Under the pieces are notes generated by a model that was given only the letters and a program-made list of their open reading frames with translations, was not told where the DNA came from and ran no database searches. DNA of 64,000 nucleotides, from the NCBI GenBank assembly GCA_023391695.1, contig JAEWAK010000027.1, forward strand, positions 62,001 to 126,000, given 5' to 3'. Both the position numbers and the translations under genes were made by a program. This stretch comes from Bacillota bacterium (GTDB taxonomy: Bacteria; Bacillota; Clostridia; Lachnospirales; Lachnospiraceae). How positions within the stretch are numbered: the first letter of the stretch is position 1; each line of letters starts with the position of its first letter. Positions 43,418-52,365 of this stretch are shown piece by piece.

Positions 43418-45127
43418 ATGAAGAAGATGGAATATTTTATTTGTTTAATTCTGGTATTGGTACTTATGTTGACCGGCATTACAGGGTGCTCCAGTAAAAA
43501 AGATAGCGGTACGAATGATACCGGAACCGGCAGTACAAATTTAGAAAGCCAGGCAAATGCCGGATCAGAAGCCCCGGCCCCGGCAGATTCGGCAGGGGAC
43601 AGGTCGGGTAGTGTGGCATATGACATGGATGGCAGTGATTATGTGGCAAATGAGGAAGCGCAGCTTTCAGCGGATATGAAATACGGGCTGAAAATTACCA
43701 ATGAAAAAGAACTTAACGGTACTCCTGAATTTAATATGGAGGAATATAATGCAATTGTTGAGAATGGCTTTGCTTCTGTCAGGAATAACCCCGTATCCAC
43801 TTTCTCCGTTGATGTGGATACGGCATCCTACAGTAATATAAGAAGAATGATTAATGAAAACCGGAAGGTAGAACCCGATGCGGTAAGGCTGGAAGAGATG
43901 ATTAATTACTTCAAGTATGACTATGAAAAACCCGATTCCGACATCCCGTTTTCCGTAAATACGGAAATTTCCGATTGTCCCTGGAATGAAAATGCCAAAC
44001 TGCTGTTAATCGGGCTGCAGGCAGAGGATATTGACTTAAAGGAACGTCCCAGTTCCAATATTGTATTTCTTCTGGATGTATCCGGTTCCATGAATGAAGA
44101 AAATAAGCTTCCACTGATGCAGAAGGCCTTTGTAATGCTGACGGAAAACCTGAATGAAAAGGACAGGATATCCATTGTTACTTATGCCGGAGAGGAAAGG
44201 GTAGTATTAGAAGGTGCCAGAGGAGATGAAACTATAAAAATAACCTCTGCAATTGAGGATTTAACCGCAGACGGAAGTACGGCGGGTTCAGCAGGAATTG
44301 AAAAAGCGTATGAATTGGCGGAAGATTATTATATAGAAGGCGGGAACAACCGTATTATATTAGCTACGGACGGCGATCTGAACGTTGGAATCACCAGTGA
44401 AGGTGCCCTTACCAGATTAATCGAGGAGAAGAGGGAACAGGGCGTATTCTTATCCGTCCTGGGCTTTGGTACCGAGAACATTAAGGATAATAAGATGGAA
44501 GCCTTGGCTGATAACGGCAACGGCAACTATTCTTACATTGATTCCCTGCTGGAAGCAAAGAAAGTTCTGGTAGATGAAATGGGAGGAACCCTATTTACCG
44601 TAGCCAAGGATGTAAAACTGCAGGTAGAATTTAATCCTGCTAAAATAAAGGGGTACCGCCTGATCGGATACGAAAATCGTTTACTGAATACGGAGGATTT
44701 TGACGACGATACAAAAGACGCCGGTGAAATCGGGGCAGGGCACAGGGTAACGGCTCTCTATGAACTCCTTACCACTGATTCCAAACAGGAAATACCGGAG
44801 ACCGATTTAAAATATCAGGCAGAGAGCAATTTGACCGGCAGTAAAGATTGGCTGACGGTAAATATCCGGTATAAAGAGCCGGATGAGACGGAAAGCAAAC
44901 TGCTGTCCGTACCGGTGGATGAAAGCATATACACCGAGGACATGCCGGATAACCTTGCCCTGGCAAGTTCTGTGGCTTCTTTTGGCATGCTGCTGCGGGA
45001 CAGTGAATATAAAGGAACTTCTTCCTATGATAAAGTACTGAATACCTTAAGCGGGCTAGATGTTTCTTCCGATGAATACAAAGACGAATTCGTATCCCTG
45101 GTTAAGAAAATGAAAAGAATGGATTAG
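43418..45127 (+). CDS. Surface lipoprotein with von Willebrand factor A domain (YfbK-like)
   Basis: 569 residues. The signal peptide ends in lipobox ITGC (Cys24), followed by a Ser/Gly/Ala-rich tether. A YfbK N-terminal domain (FNMEEYNAIVENGFASVRNNPVSTFSVDVDTASYSNIRRMI, about 110-180) precedes the vWA fold. The MIDAS motif DVSGSM begins at D220, with later T and D ligands (ADGSTAG, ATDGDLNVGI). A C-terminal DUF3520-type region completes it. It probably binds a protein or metal-dependent ligand outside the membrane; the partner is unknown. GAGGAGG precedes the ATG. It is a single-gene transcript with a double-hairpin element in its leader. Confidence 0.9.
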   Translation: MKKMEYFICLILVLVLMLTGITGCSSKKDSGTNDTGTGSTNLESQANAGSEAPAPADSAGDRSGSVAYDMDGSDYVANEEAQLSADMKYGLKITNEKELNGTPEFNMEEYNAIVENGFASVRNNPVSTFSVDVDTASYSNIRRMINENRKVEPDAVRLEEMINYFKYDYEKPDSDIPFSVNTEISDCPWNENAKLLLIGLQAEDIDLKERPSSNIVFLLDVSGSMNEENKLPLMQKAFVMLTENLNEKDRISIVTYAGEERVVLEGARGDETIKITSAIEDLTADGSTAGSAGIEKAYELAEDYYIEGGNNRIILATDGDLNVGITSEGALTRLIEEKREQGVFLSVLGFGTENIKDNKMEALADNGNGNYSYIDSLLEAKKVLVDEMGGTLFTVAKDVKLQVEFNPAKIKGYRLIGYENRLLNTEDFDDDTKDAGEIGAGHRVTALYELLTTDSKQEIPETDLKYQAESNLTGSKDWLTVNIRYKEPDETESKLLSVPVDESIYTEDMPDNLALASSVASFGMLLRDSEYKGTSSYDKVLNTLSGLDVSSDEYKDEFVSLVKKMKRMD

Positions 45128-45157
45128 AGTTGCCGTATGAAATTATAAACTGATAAA

Positions 45158-45205
45158 AATCCGGAAAGTACCGTCTTACTTACCCTAACGTACTTTCCGG
45201 ATTAT
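45158..45205. terminator. Bidirectional terminator between vWA lipoprotein and alanyl-tRNA editing genes
   Basis: AATCCGGAAAGTAC pairs with GTACTTTCCGGATT, with A-rich sequence before and T-rich after, so it can serve both convergent genes. Confidence 0.9.
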
Positions 45206-45242
45206 ATTTATTAATTGATTCCTTCTGAGAAAGAAAAGAATT

Positions 45243-46430
45243 TTATCCCTCTAATTTATAATCCTCAACAAAAGCTTCCAAAATCTCTTTGCTCCCGGTA
45301 ACAGAACCCTGTGCCATTTCCCTGGAACCGCCGCCTTTACCCTGAAAAGTTTCATTCAGGCTTTTACACAAAGGACGGACGTCTGCGGTTTTGGCTGCAA
45401 GGATATATTTAAATTCCCTGTCATCTGCTGAAGTAAAAACTGCACATATACCGGGACAGCGTTCCACAAGGAGATTCGCATAACTACGTAGGGAATTGGC
45501 AGTTATGTCATTGTCAAAAATACAGATGGAATCCGTCCCTTCCGGAACCGCTGCTGCTTTATATTCTAATAGCCGGTTCTGTAAGTTTATTAACTGGCCT
45601 TTTAAAGTCTGGTTTTCATTTTTTAAGTTTCTTACTGCTTCCTGAACTTCATCCGGTTTTGCGGATAATAACACGGATATATCCGTTACGCTTTTTTCTT
45701 TTATATTATAATCCTGCAATGCCCGTGTCCCACACAGCATGCTGATTCTGACGCCGCCTTTATATTTCTGGCAGGAAGTGATCTTGATCCCGCCGATTTC
45801 CCCGGTCAGGGCTACATGGGGGGCACAGCAGGCACAGGTGTCATAACCGGGAATGGTCACAATACGGATATCCCCGGAAAGTTCTTTTTTACTTCTGTAA
45901 TTTAACACCTTTAATTCTTCAGAGGTAGGGTAGCTTACCTCTATGGGGATATTCTCACAAACTGCCCGGTTGGCGTCCAGTTCAACCCTTCGGATACCAT
46001 CTTCGGTTAAATTCCCATTAAAATCAATGGTAATTGCTTCGCTTCCCATATGAAATCCCACATTGTCATAACCATAATAGCTGTGAACCAGGCCGGAGAG
46101 AATGTGTTCGGCAGAATGATGCTGCATTAAGTCAAAACGCCTTATCCAGTCAATCTGGCCGGTGACTGATTCCCCAACAATGAGAGGGGAGGAGATGGTA
46201 TGATATATGATTCCATCATCTTCCTGAACATCTAAGACAACGGCAGCACCTAAAATTCCTCTATCAGAAGGTTGCCCGCCTCCTTCCGGGAAAAAAGCGG
46301 TAGCATCCAGGGTAACTACATAAACATTATTATTATTTACATCTGTCTGTCCGATACATGTCAGTACAACAGCCTGAAATGACCGCATATGACTGTCTTT
46401 ATTGTATAATTGAATTGTAGCTTGACTCAT
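45243..46430 (-). CDS. Alanyl-tRNA editing protein AlaX-L (AlaRS-like editing domain with DHHA1)
   Basis: A free-standing enzyme that removes Ser or Gly mischarged onto tRNA-Ala. 395 residues. The N-terminal part has FFPEGGGQPSDRG. The zinc-binding editing site has HxxxH (H105, H109 in HHSAEHI) and the later CACCAPH (C199-H205). A coiled stretch (about 255-300) leads to a C-terminal DHHA1 domain with GKGGGSREMAQGS. The catalytic AlaRS core is missing, as expected for AlaX-L. It is a separate transcript, convergent with the vWA gene. Confidence 0.93.
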   Translation of the reverse strand: MSQATIQLYNKDSHMRSFQAVVLTCIGQTDVNNNNVYVVTLDATAFFPEGGGQPSDRGILGAAVVLDVQEDDGIIYHTISSPLIVGESVTGQIDWIRRFDLMQHHSAEHILSGLVHSYYGYDNVGFHMGSEAITIDFNGNLTEDGIRRVELDANRAVCENIPIEVSYPTSEELKVLNYRSKKELSGDIRIVTIPGYDTCACCAPHVALTGEIGGIKITSCQKYKGGVRISMLCGTRALQDYNIKEKSVTDISVLLSAKPDEVQEAVRNLKNENQTLKGQLINLQNRLLEYKAAAVPEGTDSICIFDNDITANSLRSYANLLVERCPGICAVFTSADDREFKYILAAKTADVRPLCKSLNETFQGKGGGSREMAQGSVTGSKEILEAFVEDYKLEG

Positions 46431-46534
46431 TGCAGTTAATATCCTTTCTTCTATTGATTATTTTTATTATATTACAAGGATAAAATTATAACAATAGGAA
46501 AAAGGACAGCAATTGTATGAAAGCCGAAGCCCCG

Positions 46535-47524
46535 TTAAAGGGATACTGCCTCTGGAAAAATGTCAAATCCCTGTTCTTTGAGCATATCGGCATCGTCGGA
46601 AATGCAATTCCCTTTTGTAGTCAAAAAGTTTCCGACTACTATGCCATTTAAACCTGCAGTAAAAGCCCTGTATTGCTCGGCTCCCAATAATATACGGCCG
46701 GCACCGTAAATGAGATTTACATTTGGAAGTGCAAACCGGAATACGGCAATTGTTCTTAATATCTCCTCTGTGGTTAATGAAACAGGCTTTCCACCATATG
46801 GTGTTCCTTCAATCGGATTAAGGATATTTACCGGCATGGAAGATACCCCTAAATTCCTCAATTCTAAAGCCATTTCAATTCTGTCGGACATGGATTCTCC
46901 AAGACCGATAATACCTCCGGAACATAAATCAAGACCTGCCTTTTTAGCATATTTGAGCGTATTAATGCGCTCATCATATTTATGTGTGGTACAGATTTTA
47001 GGAAAAAAAGTTCTGGAAGCCTGGAGATTATGCTGATAGGTCTTAAGGCCTGCTTCTTTTAACTGCCTGGCCTCTTCTTCATTTTGCAATAATCCGTGGG
47101 CACCGCATAAATGCATAGACGAACTCTTGGAGAGTGTTTTGTAAATTCCAAGCAGTTTGAGCTTATCAATCTGCGATAAAGCTCCGCCGCTGGTACTCAG
47201 TTCAAAGTTTGTTACGCCTTGGTTTTGATTGTATTCAGCGAATTTAGTTACTTCCTCCGGCTCCTTCATTTCATAAGCTTGAACATGTGTCTTATAATAA
47301 ACCGATTGAGAGCAGTATTTGCAATTTTCACCGCATTTTCCCGATTTAAGATTCATTGCAGCACATAAATCAATATGATTTCCGCGAATAGCCTTGCGGA
47401 TTTGATTGGCACTTTGCAATAAATCATCCGTATCCGACTTTTCAGCAATATGGAATAATTCCTGATAAATCAGGTTTTCACCGTTTATTATTCTTTTTAC
47501 ATATTTGTCTAAGTCAACATTCAT
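46535..47524 (-). CDS. bioB: Biotin synthase BioB paralogue 1 (radical SAM)
   Basis: Inserts sulphur into dethiobiotin. 329 residues, TIM barrel. The radical SAM cluster is C64xxxC68xxC71 (CGENCKYC). From memory of the E. coli and B. subtilis proteins, the classical auxiliary-cluster ligands correspond to C140 (HLCGAHG), C201 (LCSGGIIGLGE) and R277 (GAGR), but the E. coli C97 position reads NFELSTSG and lacks the cysteine. Two extra cysteines, C54 (DLCAA) and C178 (ICTTH), are shared with the second paralogue. This fits the oxygen-sensitive BioB class of anaerobes reported to use an auxiliary 4Fe-5S cluster. It is divergent from an FAD oxidoreductase gene. No bioA, bioD or bioF is nearby. Confidence 0.9.
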   Translation of the reverse strand: MNVDLDKYVKRIINGENLIYQELFHIAEKSDTDDLLQSANQIRKAIRGNHIDLCAAMNLKSGKCGENCKYCSQSVYYKTHVQAYEMKEPEEVTKFAEYNQNQGVTNFELSTSGGALSQIDKLKLLGIYKTLSKSSSMHLCGAHGLLQNEEEARQLKEAGLKTYQHNLQASRTFFPKICTTHKYDERINTLKYAKKAGLDLCSGGIIGLGESMSDRIEMALELRNLGVSSMPVNILNPIEGTPYGGKPVSLTTEEILRTIAVFRFALPNVNLIYGAGRILLGAEQYRAFTAGLNGIVVGNFLTTKGNCISDDADMLKEQGFDIFPEAVSL

Positions 47525-47627
47525 GTATCATACGACCTTTCTAATTTTTTCTTTTTTATTGAAATAAATTAAATTATTGTTATAATTAAAGAATATACTT
47601 AAAGCCACAGGCAGGGGGAGAAACATC

Positions 47628-48674
47628 ATGTACGATGTGATAATTATCGGGGCCGGACCGGCAGGAAGCTGCGCTGCAAAGGATCTGGCCGATAACGGAT
47701 ACAAGGTTTTACTGGTTGAGAAAAAACAAATGCCAAGAGAAAAATCATGTTCCGGTGTCCTGATTAAAAAAACCATGGAACTGGTACAAACATACTTCGG
47801 AGAAAAAGTGCCTGATTATGTACAATGTCAACCCTTTAATAACAAAGGAATGATATTTGTTAACGACAAAGGCAGAGAATATCGTTTTGAACAGGAAGGC
47901 CTCAATATATGGCGTAATTCTTTCGATCATTGGCTTGCACAAAAAGCAGAACAGGCCGGTGCCGAAATAAGGCAGGCAACATCAGCAATTGACTGTACCG
48001 AACAGGAAAATCATATGGTAGTTAAGCTTATGTCTGATCATGTCTATACGGAAACGGCACAGGCAGTTATTTGCTGTGAAGGGGCCCCCGGAGTAATTAA
48101 AAGAAAGCTCCTCAATACACCTAAGGACTATATTGTGACTTATCAGACCTTTTGCAAGGGGACGATCCAATTAGACAGCCATTATTTTTATGCATTTTTG
48201 CAACCTCACTTATCCGAATATGATGCATGGTTTAATGTGAAGGATGATTTTCTGATTTTCGGGGTAGCCGTAAAAAGGAGCAAATCCATTCAACAATTTC
48301 ACAAGGAATTTATGACCTATATGTCTTCCTGTTACGATGCCAAAATACACGAATGTATAAAAGAAGAGCTTTGGATTATGCCTCACATTTTACCGGGATG
48401 CCAGGTTTCTTTAGGCAAGGGAAGAGTTCTTTTCGCCGGAGAAACTGCAGGGTTTTTGAATCCCATGGGTGAAGGTATTTCTTGCGCACTGGAAAGCGGC
48501 CATGCTGCTGCTACAGCCGTAAAACAGGCGTATACCGGCAGCGGAAAACTGGATGCACACACACTGGCGTCAGCCTATGCGGACAATGTAGCAGCAGTAA
48601 AAAGCTATATGACAAGACAATGGAATTTTGTTTCGGATATATCAGCAACTTTTACTCATATGAAGCAAAATTGA
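47628..48674 (+). CDS. FAD-dependent oxidoreductase, geranylgeranyl reductase family
   Basis: 348 residues. The N-terminal FAD-binding Rossmann motif is VIIIGAGPAGSCAA. The second FAD motif is LFAGETAGFLNPMGEGIS, as in the GGR/digeranylgeranylglycerophospholipid reductase and FixC-like group. The substrate is unknown. A conserved CSGVL near residue 41 matches the family pattern (CGG/CSG) near the active site. GGGGGAG precedes the ATG. It lies between two bioB genes on the opposite strand, divergent from the first and only 12 bp from the end of the second. A link to biotin precursor handling is suggested by position only. Confidence 0.85.
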   Translation: MYDVIIIGAGPAGSCAAKDLADNGYKVLLVEKKQMPREKSCSGVLIKKTMELVQTYFGEKVPDYVQCQPFNNKGMIFVNDKGREYRFEQEGLNIWRNSFDHWLAQKAEQAGAEIRQATSAIDCTEQENHMVVKLMSDHVYTETAQAVICCEGAPGVIKRKLLNTPKDYIVTYQTFCKGTIQLDSHYFYAFLQPHLSEYDAWFNVKDDFLIFGVAVKRSKSIQQFHKEFMTYMSSCYDAKIHECIKEELWIMPHILPGCQVSLGKGRVLFAGETAGFLNPMGEGISCALESGHAAATAVKQAYTGSGKLDAHTLASAYADNVAAVKSYMTRQWNFVSDISATFTHMKQN

Positions 48675-48686
48675 ACAGGCCGGATT

Positions 48687-49688
48687 TTAATTCCTGGCCA
48701 TCATTTTGTTAAAATCAGGAGAAGGTTCTAATCCCTGCTCTTTCAGTAAAGCAATATCCTCAGCAATGCTGTTTCCTTGTATAGTTAAAAAATTCCCGAC
48801 TACAATTCCGTTTAACCCGGCAGAAAATGCTTGGGATTGATCCGTTCCCATAAAGTTCCGGCCTGCTCCATAGATTAAATTTGCTTTTGGCAGAGCCAGT
48901 CTGAAAATAGCCATTGACCGCAAAGCTTCTTCTTTTGTCAATGGTATCGGTTTATCGCCGCAGGGAGTACCAGGTACCGGATTGAGTATATTGATGGGAA
49001 CAGATAATACTCCCAGGTCCCGCAGTAAAATTGCCATATCAATCCGGTCCGTCATATTTTCACCTAACCCGATAATACCTCCTGAACAGACTTTTAGTCC
49101 GGCATTTATAGCAAATTTTATTGTATTGATTCGTTCTTCATAACTATGGGTCGTACAAATATTAGGATAATATCTTTTTGAAGTCTGTAAATTATGTTCA
49201 TAGGTATCCAGTCCGGCTTCCTTAAGTTGTCTTGCTTCTTCTTCGTCTTTTAATATACCATGTGCACCGCATAAATTTATTTCAGACCTTGATGACAGCT
49301 TTTGATAAATAGACAGCAGTTTTTCCTTATCCAGTTGAGATAACGCACCGCCGCTGGAACTGAGTCCCAAATTACGGATACCGTTTATCCGGCTGTGCTC
49401 AGCAAATTCCCATACTTTCTCATAATCCACCATATCGTAAATTTTTGTATGGGTATTATAAAACCCGGATTGGGAGCAATACCTGCAATCTTCACTGCAT
49501 CTGCCTGATTTTATATTTATTGCCGCACACAAGTCTGCCTGGCTGCCTTTCATTACTTTTCTTATATAATTGGCACTTTTCAGTAATGATTCCGTATCCG
49601 CATTTTCAGAAATATTGTTTAATTCCTCACTCGAAAGATCTTCCTCTTCCAGTATTTTGTCTGTATAATCACTGATTTGAATTTTCAT
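48687..49688 (-). CDS. bioB: Biotin synthase BioB paralogue 2 (radical SAM)
   Basis: 333 residues from ATG 49688, which has GGGAG upstream; an in-frame start 13 codons earlier overlaps bioY and lacks one. Every cluster residue falls at the same number as in paralogue 1: C64/C68/C71 (CSEDCRYC), C54, C140, C178, C201 and R277. The E. coli C97 position is again not cysteine (NLGLSSSG). Over most of the barrel the two proteins are clearly duplicates, but they differ at many positions, so this is an old duplication. It lies 31 bp downstream of bioY and is probably co-transcribed with it. Confidence 0.9.
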   Translation of the reverse strand: MKIQISDYTDKILEEEDLSSEELNNISENADTESLLKSANYIRKVMKGSQADLCAAINIKSGRCSEDCRYCSQSGFYNTHTKIYDMVDYEKVWEFAEHSRINGIRNLGLSSSGGALSQLDKEKLLSIYQKLSSRSEINLCGAHGILKDEEEARQLKEAGLDTYEHNLQTSKRYYPNICTTHSYEERINTIKFAINAGLKVCSGGIIGLGENMTDRIDMAILLRDLGVLSVPINILNPVPGTPCGDKPIPLTKEEALRSMAIFRLALPKANLIYGAGRNFMGTDQSQAFSAGLNGIVVGNFLTIQGNSIAEDIALLKEQGLEPSPDFNKMMARN

Positions 49689-49719
49689 ATCAACACTCCC
49701 TTGGAAGGATTCGTCAAAA

Positions 49720-50280
49720 TTAATCACTTACTGCAAACCGGAATAAAATTTGGTTTAAAGCAACGCCCAGCACGGATGCCATTATACATTTGATTACATC
49801 CCCAACGAGAAAAGGAATGGAAACGCTCATCGCGGCGGCCGGAATACTTACCCTATTAAATAAGACCATAAACAAAATTGCCATAATGTGTTGAATTGGA
49901 ATACCTAAAAATACCGTCACCAGCGAATAACGGATAAGGCCCGGCCTTGCACCCTTTAACAGACTGATAACTATAACCGCAATCAGGAACCCAAAATAGA
50001 ACCCGCCTGTTGGGCCGAAGAGTTTGCCCGGGCCTGATGAGCCGGCAGAAAAAACAGGCAGTCCAATAAGTCCCATAATTAAATAAACACCAACCGTAAG
50101 GCCTGCCTGTGTTGGACTTAGTATCAATCCGATTAAATTGACCATAACGGTATGTAAGCTGAGAACGATGGGTGTAAAAGGCAGTGGTATCACCAAATAT
50201 GATGATATACTCAGTAGAGATATACATAAAGCAGCTTTTGTCATTATCCTGATGTCAAGTTTTGATTTCCTTTGTTCCAT
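49720..50280 (-). CDS. bioY: Biotin ECF transporter S component BioY
   Basis: Membrane uptake subunit for biotin, possibly also a precursor such as dethiobiotin. 186 residues, six hydrophobic segments. Typical motifs are VPLPFTPIVLSLHTVMVNLIG, YLIMGLIGLPVFSAGSSGPGKLFGPTGGFYFGF and the C-terminal PFLVGDVIKCIMAS. AAGGAGG precedes the ATG. First gene of the bioY-bioB2 unit. A MITE-like element begins about 30 bp upstream and separates it from any more distant promoter. I saw no BirA-type operator. Confidence 0.94.
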   Translation of the reverse strand: MEQRKSKLDIRIMTKAALCISLLSISSYLVIPLPFTPIVLSLHTVMVNLIGLILSPTQAGLTVGVYLIMGLIGLPVFSAGSSGPGKLFGPTGGFYFGFLIAVIVISLLKGARPGLIRYSLVTVFLGIPIQHIMAILFMVLFNRVSIPAAAMSVSIPFLVGDVIKCIMASVLGVALNQILFRFAVSD

Positions 50281-50311
50281 TTTAAGAACCTCCTTTTCAT
50301 ATACTTCCCTA

Positions 50312-50467
50312 GTGTGTCTGAAAACTCATTGCACCGTTCTGAACACTCTACTTTGCGGCATGCTGCGTCATGATTTTGTGAAACATAGCCCACTACGCCT
50401 CCCAAACACGCCTTACTTTCCACAAAGCGGAAGGTCCCGCCAGACAACAAGCAGTTTTCATACACGC
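50312..50467. repeat. 156-bp MITE-like element upstream of bioY
   Basis: Ends are imperfect inverted repeats: GTGTGTCTGAAAACTCATT on the left, and the reverse complement of the right end reads GCGTGTATGAAAACTGCTT. The interior is richer in GC than its surroundings and contains no credible gene. No transposase. It sits between the bioY ribosome site and upstream DNA, so it may supply or disrupt the bioY promoter. Confidence 0.55.
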
Positions 50468-51092
50468 CCTTATTAAATTTCTGATACCTTTTTATTTACT
50501 CTGTAAATAAAACATCGGACTCACCACGCTTTCCTGTTTAATACTATTTAATTAAAATATTCTTCATTACCTAAGAATTCTGACATCAGGTATAAACGCT
50601 TTGTAAATGGATAGCAGGAGAATTAGTATATACAGAGGATTATATTTACATCAGAATAATGTTTATTAAAACAGGATTTACAAAAAAAACATTAACAACA
50701 GATTTTTAAAGTGAAGTTTTTAAGTCAAAGTTATATAATATGTATCCATATTGATATTAAAGCATAATTATGGAAATTTGTCAAATTAATACAATATTTA
50801 GTATTTTATGTTATTTTGCTATTACAGTATATTCCGATATTATATTTAATTGACATTCTATCATTTAAAATATACAATACGAAAAAAGGAATCATGGCTA
50901 CCGGCAATTTTATCAGCTTACCGGCTCGTTTATTTAAATTGGAGGGATTAAAATTAATTCAGAGATAAATAAAGGAAAGTACTCATTTTCCGGGCACGGA
51001 TTATAGCATAAAAAAATTCTGGATCAATGAGCGGCAGGAAACGTAATGCAAAAAAAATTTAAGGCAAAATTGAATTAATTTATCTATTAACA
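50468..51092. other. Very AT-rich intergenic DNA, no gene seen
   Basis: About 625 bp with many stops in all frames and no ribosome site followed by an ORF. Two copies of TACCGGC (near 50900 and 50925) are the only local repeat noticed. It separates the biotin genes from the rplU promoter. Confidence 0.5.
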
Positions 51093-51121
51093 TTGACAAA
51101 TTATGCCGTATGTGCTAAGAT
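51093..51121 (+). promoter_or_regulatory. Strong sigma-A promoter of the rplU operon
   Basis: Perfect TTGACA (51093-51098), a 17-bp spacer and TAAGAT (51116-51121). It gives a leader of roughly 85 nt before rplU. Confidence 0.8.
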
Positions 51122-51125
51122 ATTT

Positions 51126-51213
51126 TAGTGTGCCGCACAGCGAGGTTCTAAAATTCTGTATTTTTATATGGCAGAATACCACAGCTGGCGAGTAATGATA
51201 AATAGGAGGTGCC
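51126..51213 (+). ncRNA. L21 leader (rplU autoregulatory leader)
   Basis: Between promoter and ribosome site, GCCGCACAGCGAGG can pair with CCACAGCTGGCG, and ATTCTG with CAGAAT. Position before rplU-prp-rpmA and size fit the Firmicute L21 leader. Assignment is by context and pairing, not by a motif search. Confidence 0.55.
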
Positions 51214-51215
51214 AT

Positions 51216-51524
51216 ATGTACGCAATTATAGCAACAGGTGGTAAACAGTACAAAGTAGCCGAAGGCGATATCATTAAAGTAGAAAAGCTTGGTGTAGAAG
51301 CTGGTGCAACTGTTTCATTTGATCAAGTTCTTGTAGTAAACAAAGACGAATTAGTAGTAGGTAACCCGACCGTCGCTAATGCAACCGTTACAGCAACCGT
51401 TGTTGAAGAAGGTAAAAACAAAAAGATTATTGTTTACAAGTACAAGAGAAAAACCGGATATCACAAAAAGAACGGTCACAGACAGCCATATACTAAGATT
51501 AAGATTGAAAAAATCAACGCATAA
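51216..51524 (+). CDS. rplU: 50S ribosomal protein L21
   Basis: 102 residues from ATG 51216 (MYAIIATGGKQYKV), which has AGGAGG 6 nt upstream; an earlier in-frame start lies in the leader RNA. The L21 signature YKYKRKTGYHKKNGHRQPYTKIKIEKI ends the protein. It binds 23S rRNA in the large subunit. First gene of the conserved rplU-prp-rpmA unit. Confidence 0.97.
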   Translation: MYAIIATGGKQYKVAEGDIIKVEKLGVEAGATVSFDQVLVVNKDELVVGNPTVANATVTATVVEEGKNKKIIVYKYKRKTGYHKKNGHRQPYTKIKIEKINA

Positions 51525-51547
51525 TAAGTACCGCACAGGTAAGTGAT

Positions 51548-51865
51548 ATGATAAAAATATCCGTTTATAAGAATGCAGAAGGTAAGATTATCGGATTTAA
51601 AAGCTTGGGACATGCCGGGTTTGCAGAAAGCGGACAGGACATTGTATGTTCGGCCGTATCGGCGCTGGTAATTAATACCGTGAATTCTATAGAACATTTT
51701 ACATCAGATACTTTTGAATTAAAGGAAGATGAAAAAAAAGGCGAAATAGATTTCAGGATTGTTTCAAAACTTAGTAATGAATCTGGTTTATTATTGAACT
51801 CTTTATTTCTTGGTTTGCAGGGAATAAAAGAGGACTATGGTCAGGAATATATTAAATTGATTTAG
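51548..51865 (+). CDS. prp: Ribosomal-processing cysteine protease Prp
   Basis: 105 residues. Catalytic histidine in GHAGFAESGQDIVCSAVSAL (GHAG) and catalytic cysteine in the same segment (DIVCSAVS). Prp cleaves the N-terminal extension from ribosomal protein L27, and the L27 gene 50 bp downstream encodes the matching LQFFA-H site. The pair is essential in Firmicutes that have the extended L27. It sits between rplU and rpmA as usual. Confidence 0.95.
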   Translation: MIKISVYKNAEGKIIGFKSLGHAGFAESGQDIVCSAVSALVINTVNSIEHFTSDTFELKEDEKKGEIDFRIVSKLSNESGLLLNSLFLGLQGIKEDYGQEYIKLI

Positions 51866-51914
51866 CAGGGTTGGACTTCAATCTTGCGGTCATTCATTCA
51901 AGGAGGTGTAGGTT

Positions 51915-52202
51915 ATGTTAAAGATGAACCTTCAATTTTTCGCTCATAAAAAGGGTGTTGGTTCTACTAAGAACGGCAGGGATTCCGAATCCAAAAGATT
52001 AGGTGCGAAAAGAGCTGACGGACAATTTGTTTTAGCCGGTAATATACTTTACAGACAACGTGGAACGAAAATCCATCCGGGCAATAACGTAGGACGCGGC
52101 GGCGATGACACATTATTCGCATTGGTAGACGGTATTGTTCGATTCGAAAGAAAAGGAAGAGATAAGAAACAGGCTTCCGTTTACCCGGTAGAATCTAAAT
52201 AA
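51915..52202 (+). CDS. rpmA: 50S ribosomal protein L27 with Prp-cleavable extension
   Basis: 95 residues. The N-terminus MLKMNLQFFAHKKGVGSTKN carries the LQFFA site for Prp between Ala10 and His11; the mature tail HKKGVGSTKNGRDSESKRLG reaches toward the peptidyl-transferase centre. AAGGAGG precedes the ATG. A terminator follows, separating it from obgE. Confidence 0.97.
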   Translation: MLKMNLQFFAHKKGVGSTKNGRDSESKRLGAKRADGQFVLAGNILYRQRGTKIHPGNNVGRGGDDTLFALVDGIVRFERKGRDKKQASVYPVESK

Positions 52203-52212
52203 TATGAGATGA

Positions 52213-52262
52213 TTATGAACCCCAAATTCTTGATTAAATCATGAATATGGGGTTCATTTTAT
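52213..52262 (+). terminator. Terminator after rpmA
   Basis: TGAACCCCAAAT pairs with ATATGGGGTTCA and is followed by TTTTATT. Confidence 0.88.
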
Positions 52263-52365
52263 TGATATATTAATAAACAAAGACAGGTTGAATAACCATC
52301 AGGAATGCATTTTTTCTTGTAATTTCTGCTAATTCCGATTATAATAAAAACGTTGAAAAAGAGAT

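Noticed and set aside
47525..47627. BirA operator in the bioB1/FAD oxidoreductase divergent region
   Set aside because: No TGTAAAC-spacer-GTTTACA-like dyad could be made out.
50138..50476. 112-codon frame across bioY and the MITE-like element
   Set aside because: Antisense to bioY, crosses a repeat element, no ribosome site.
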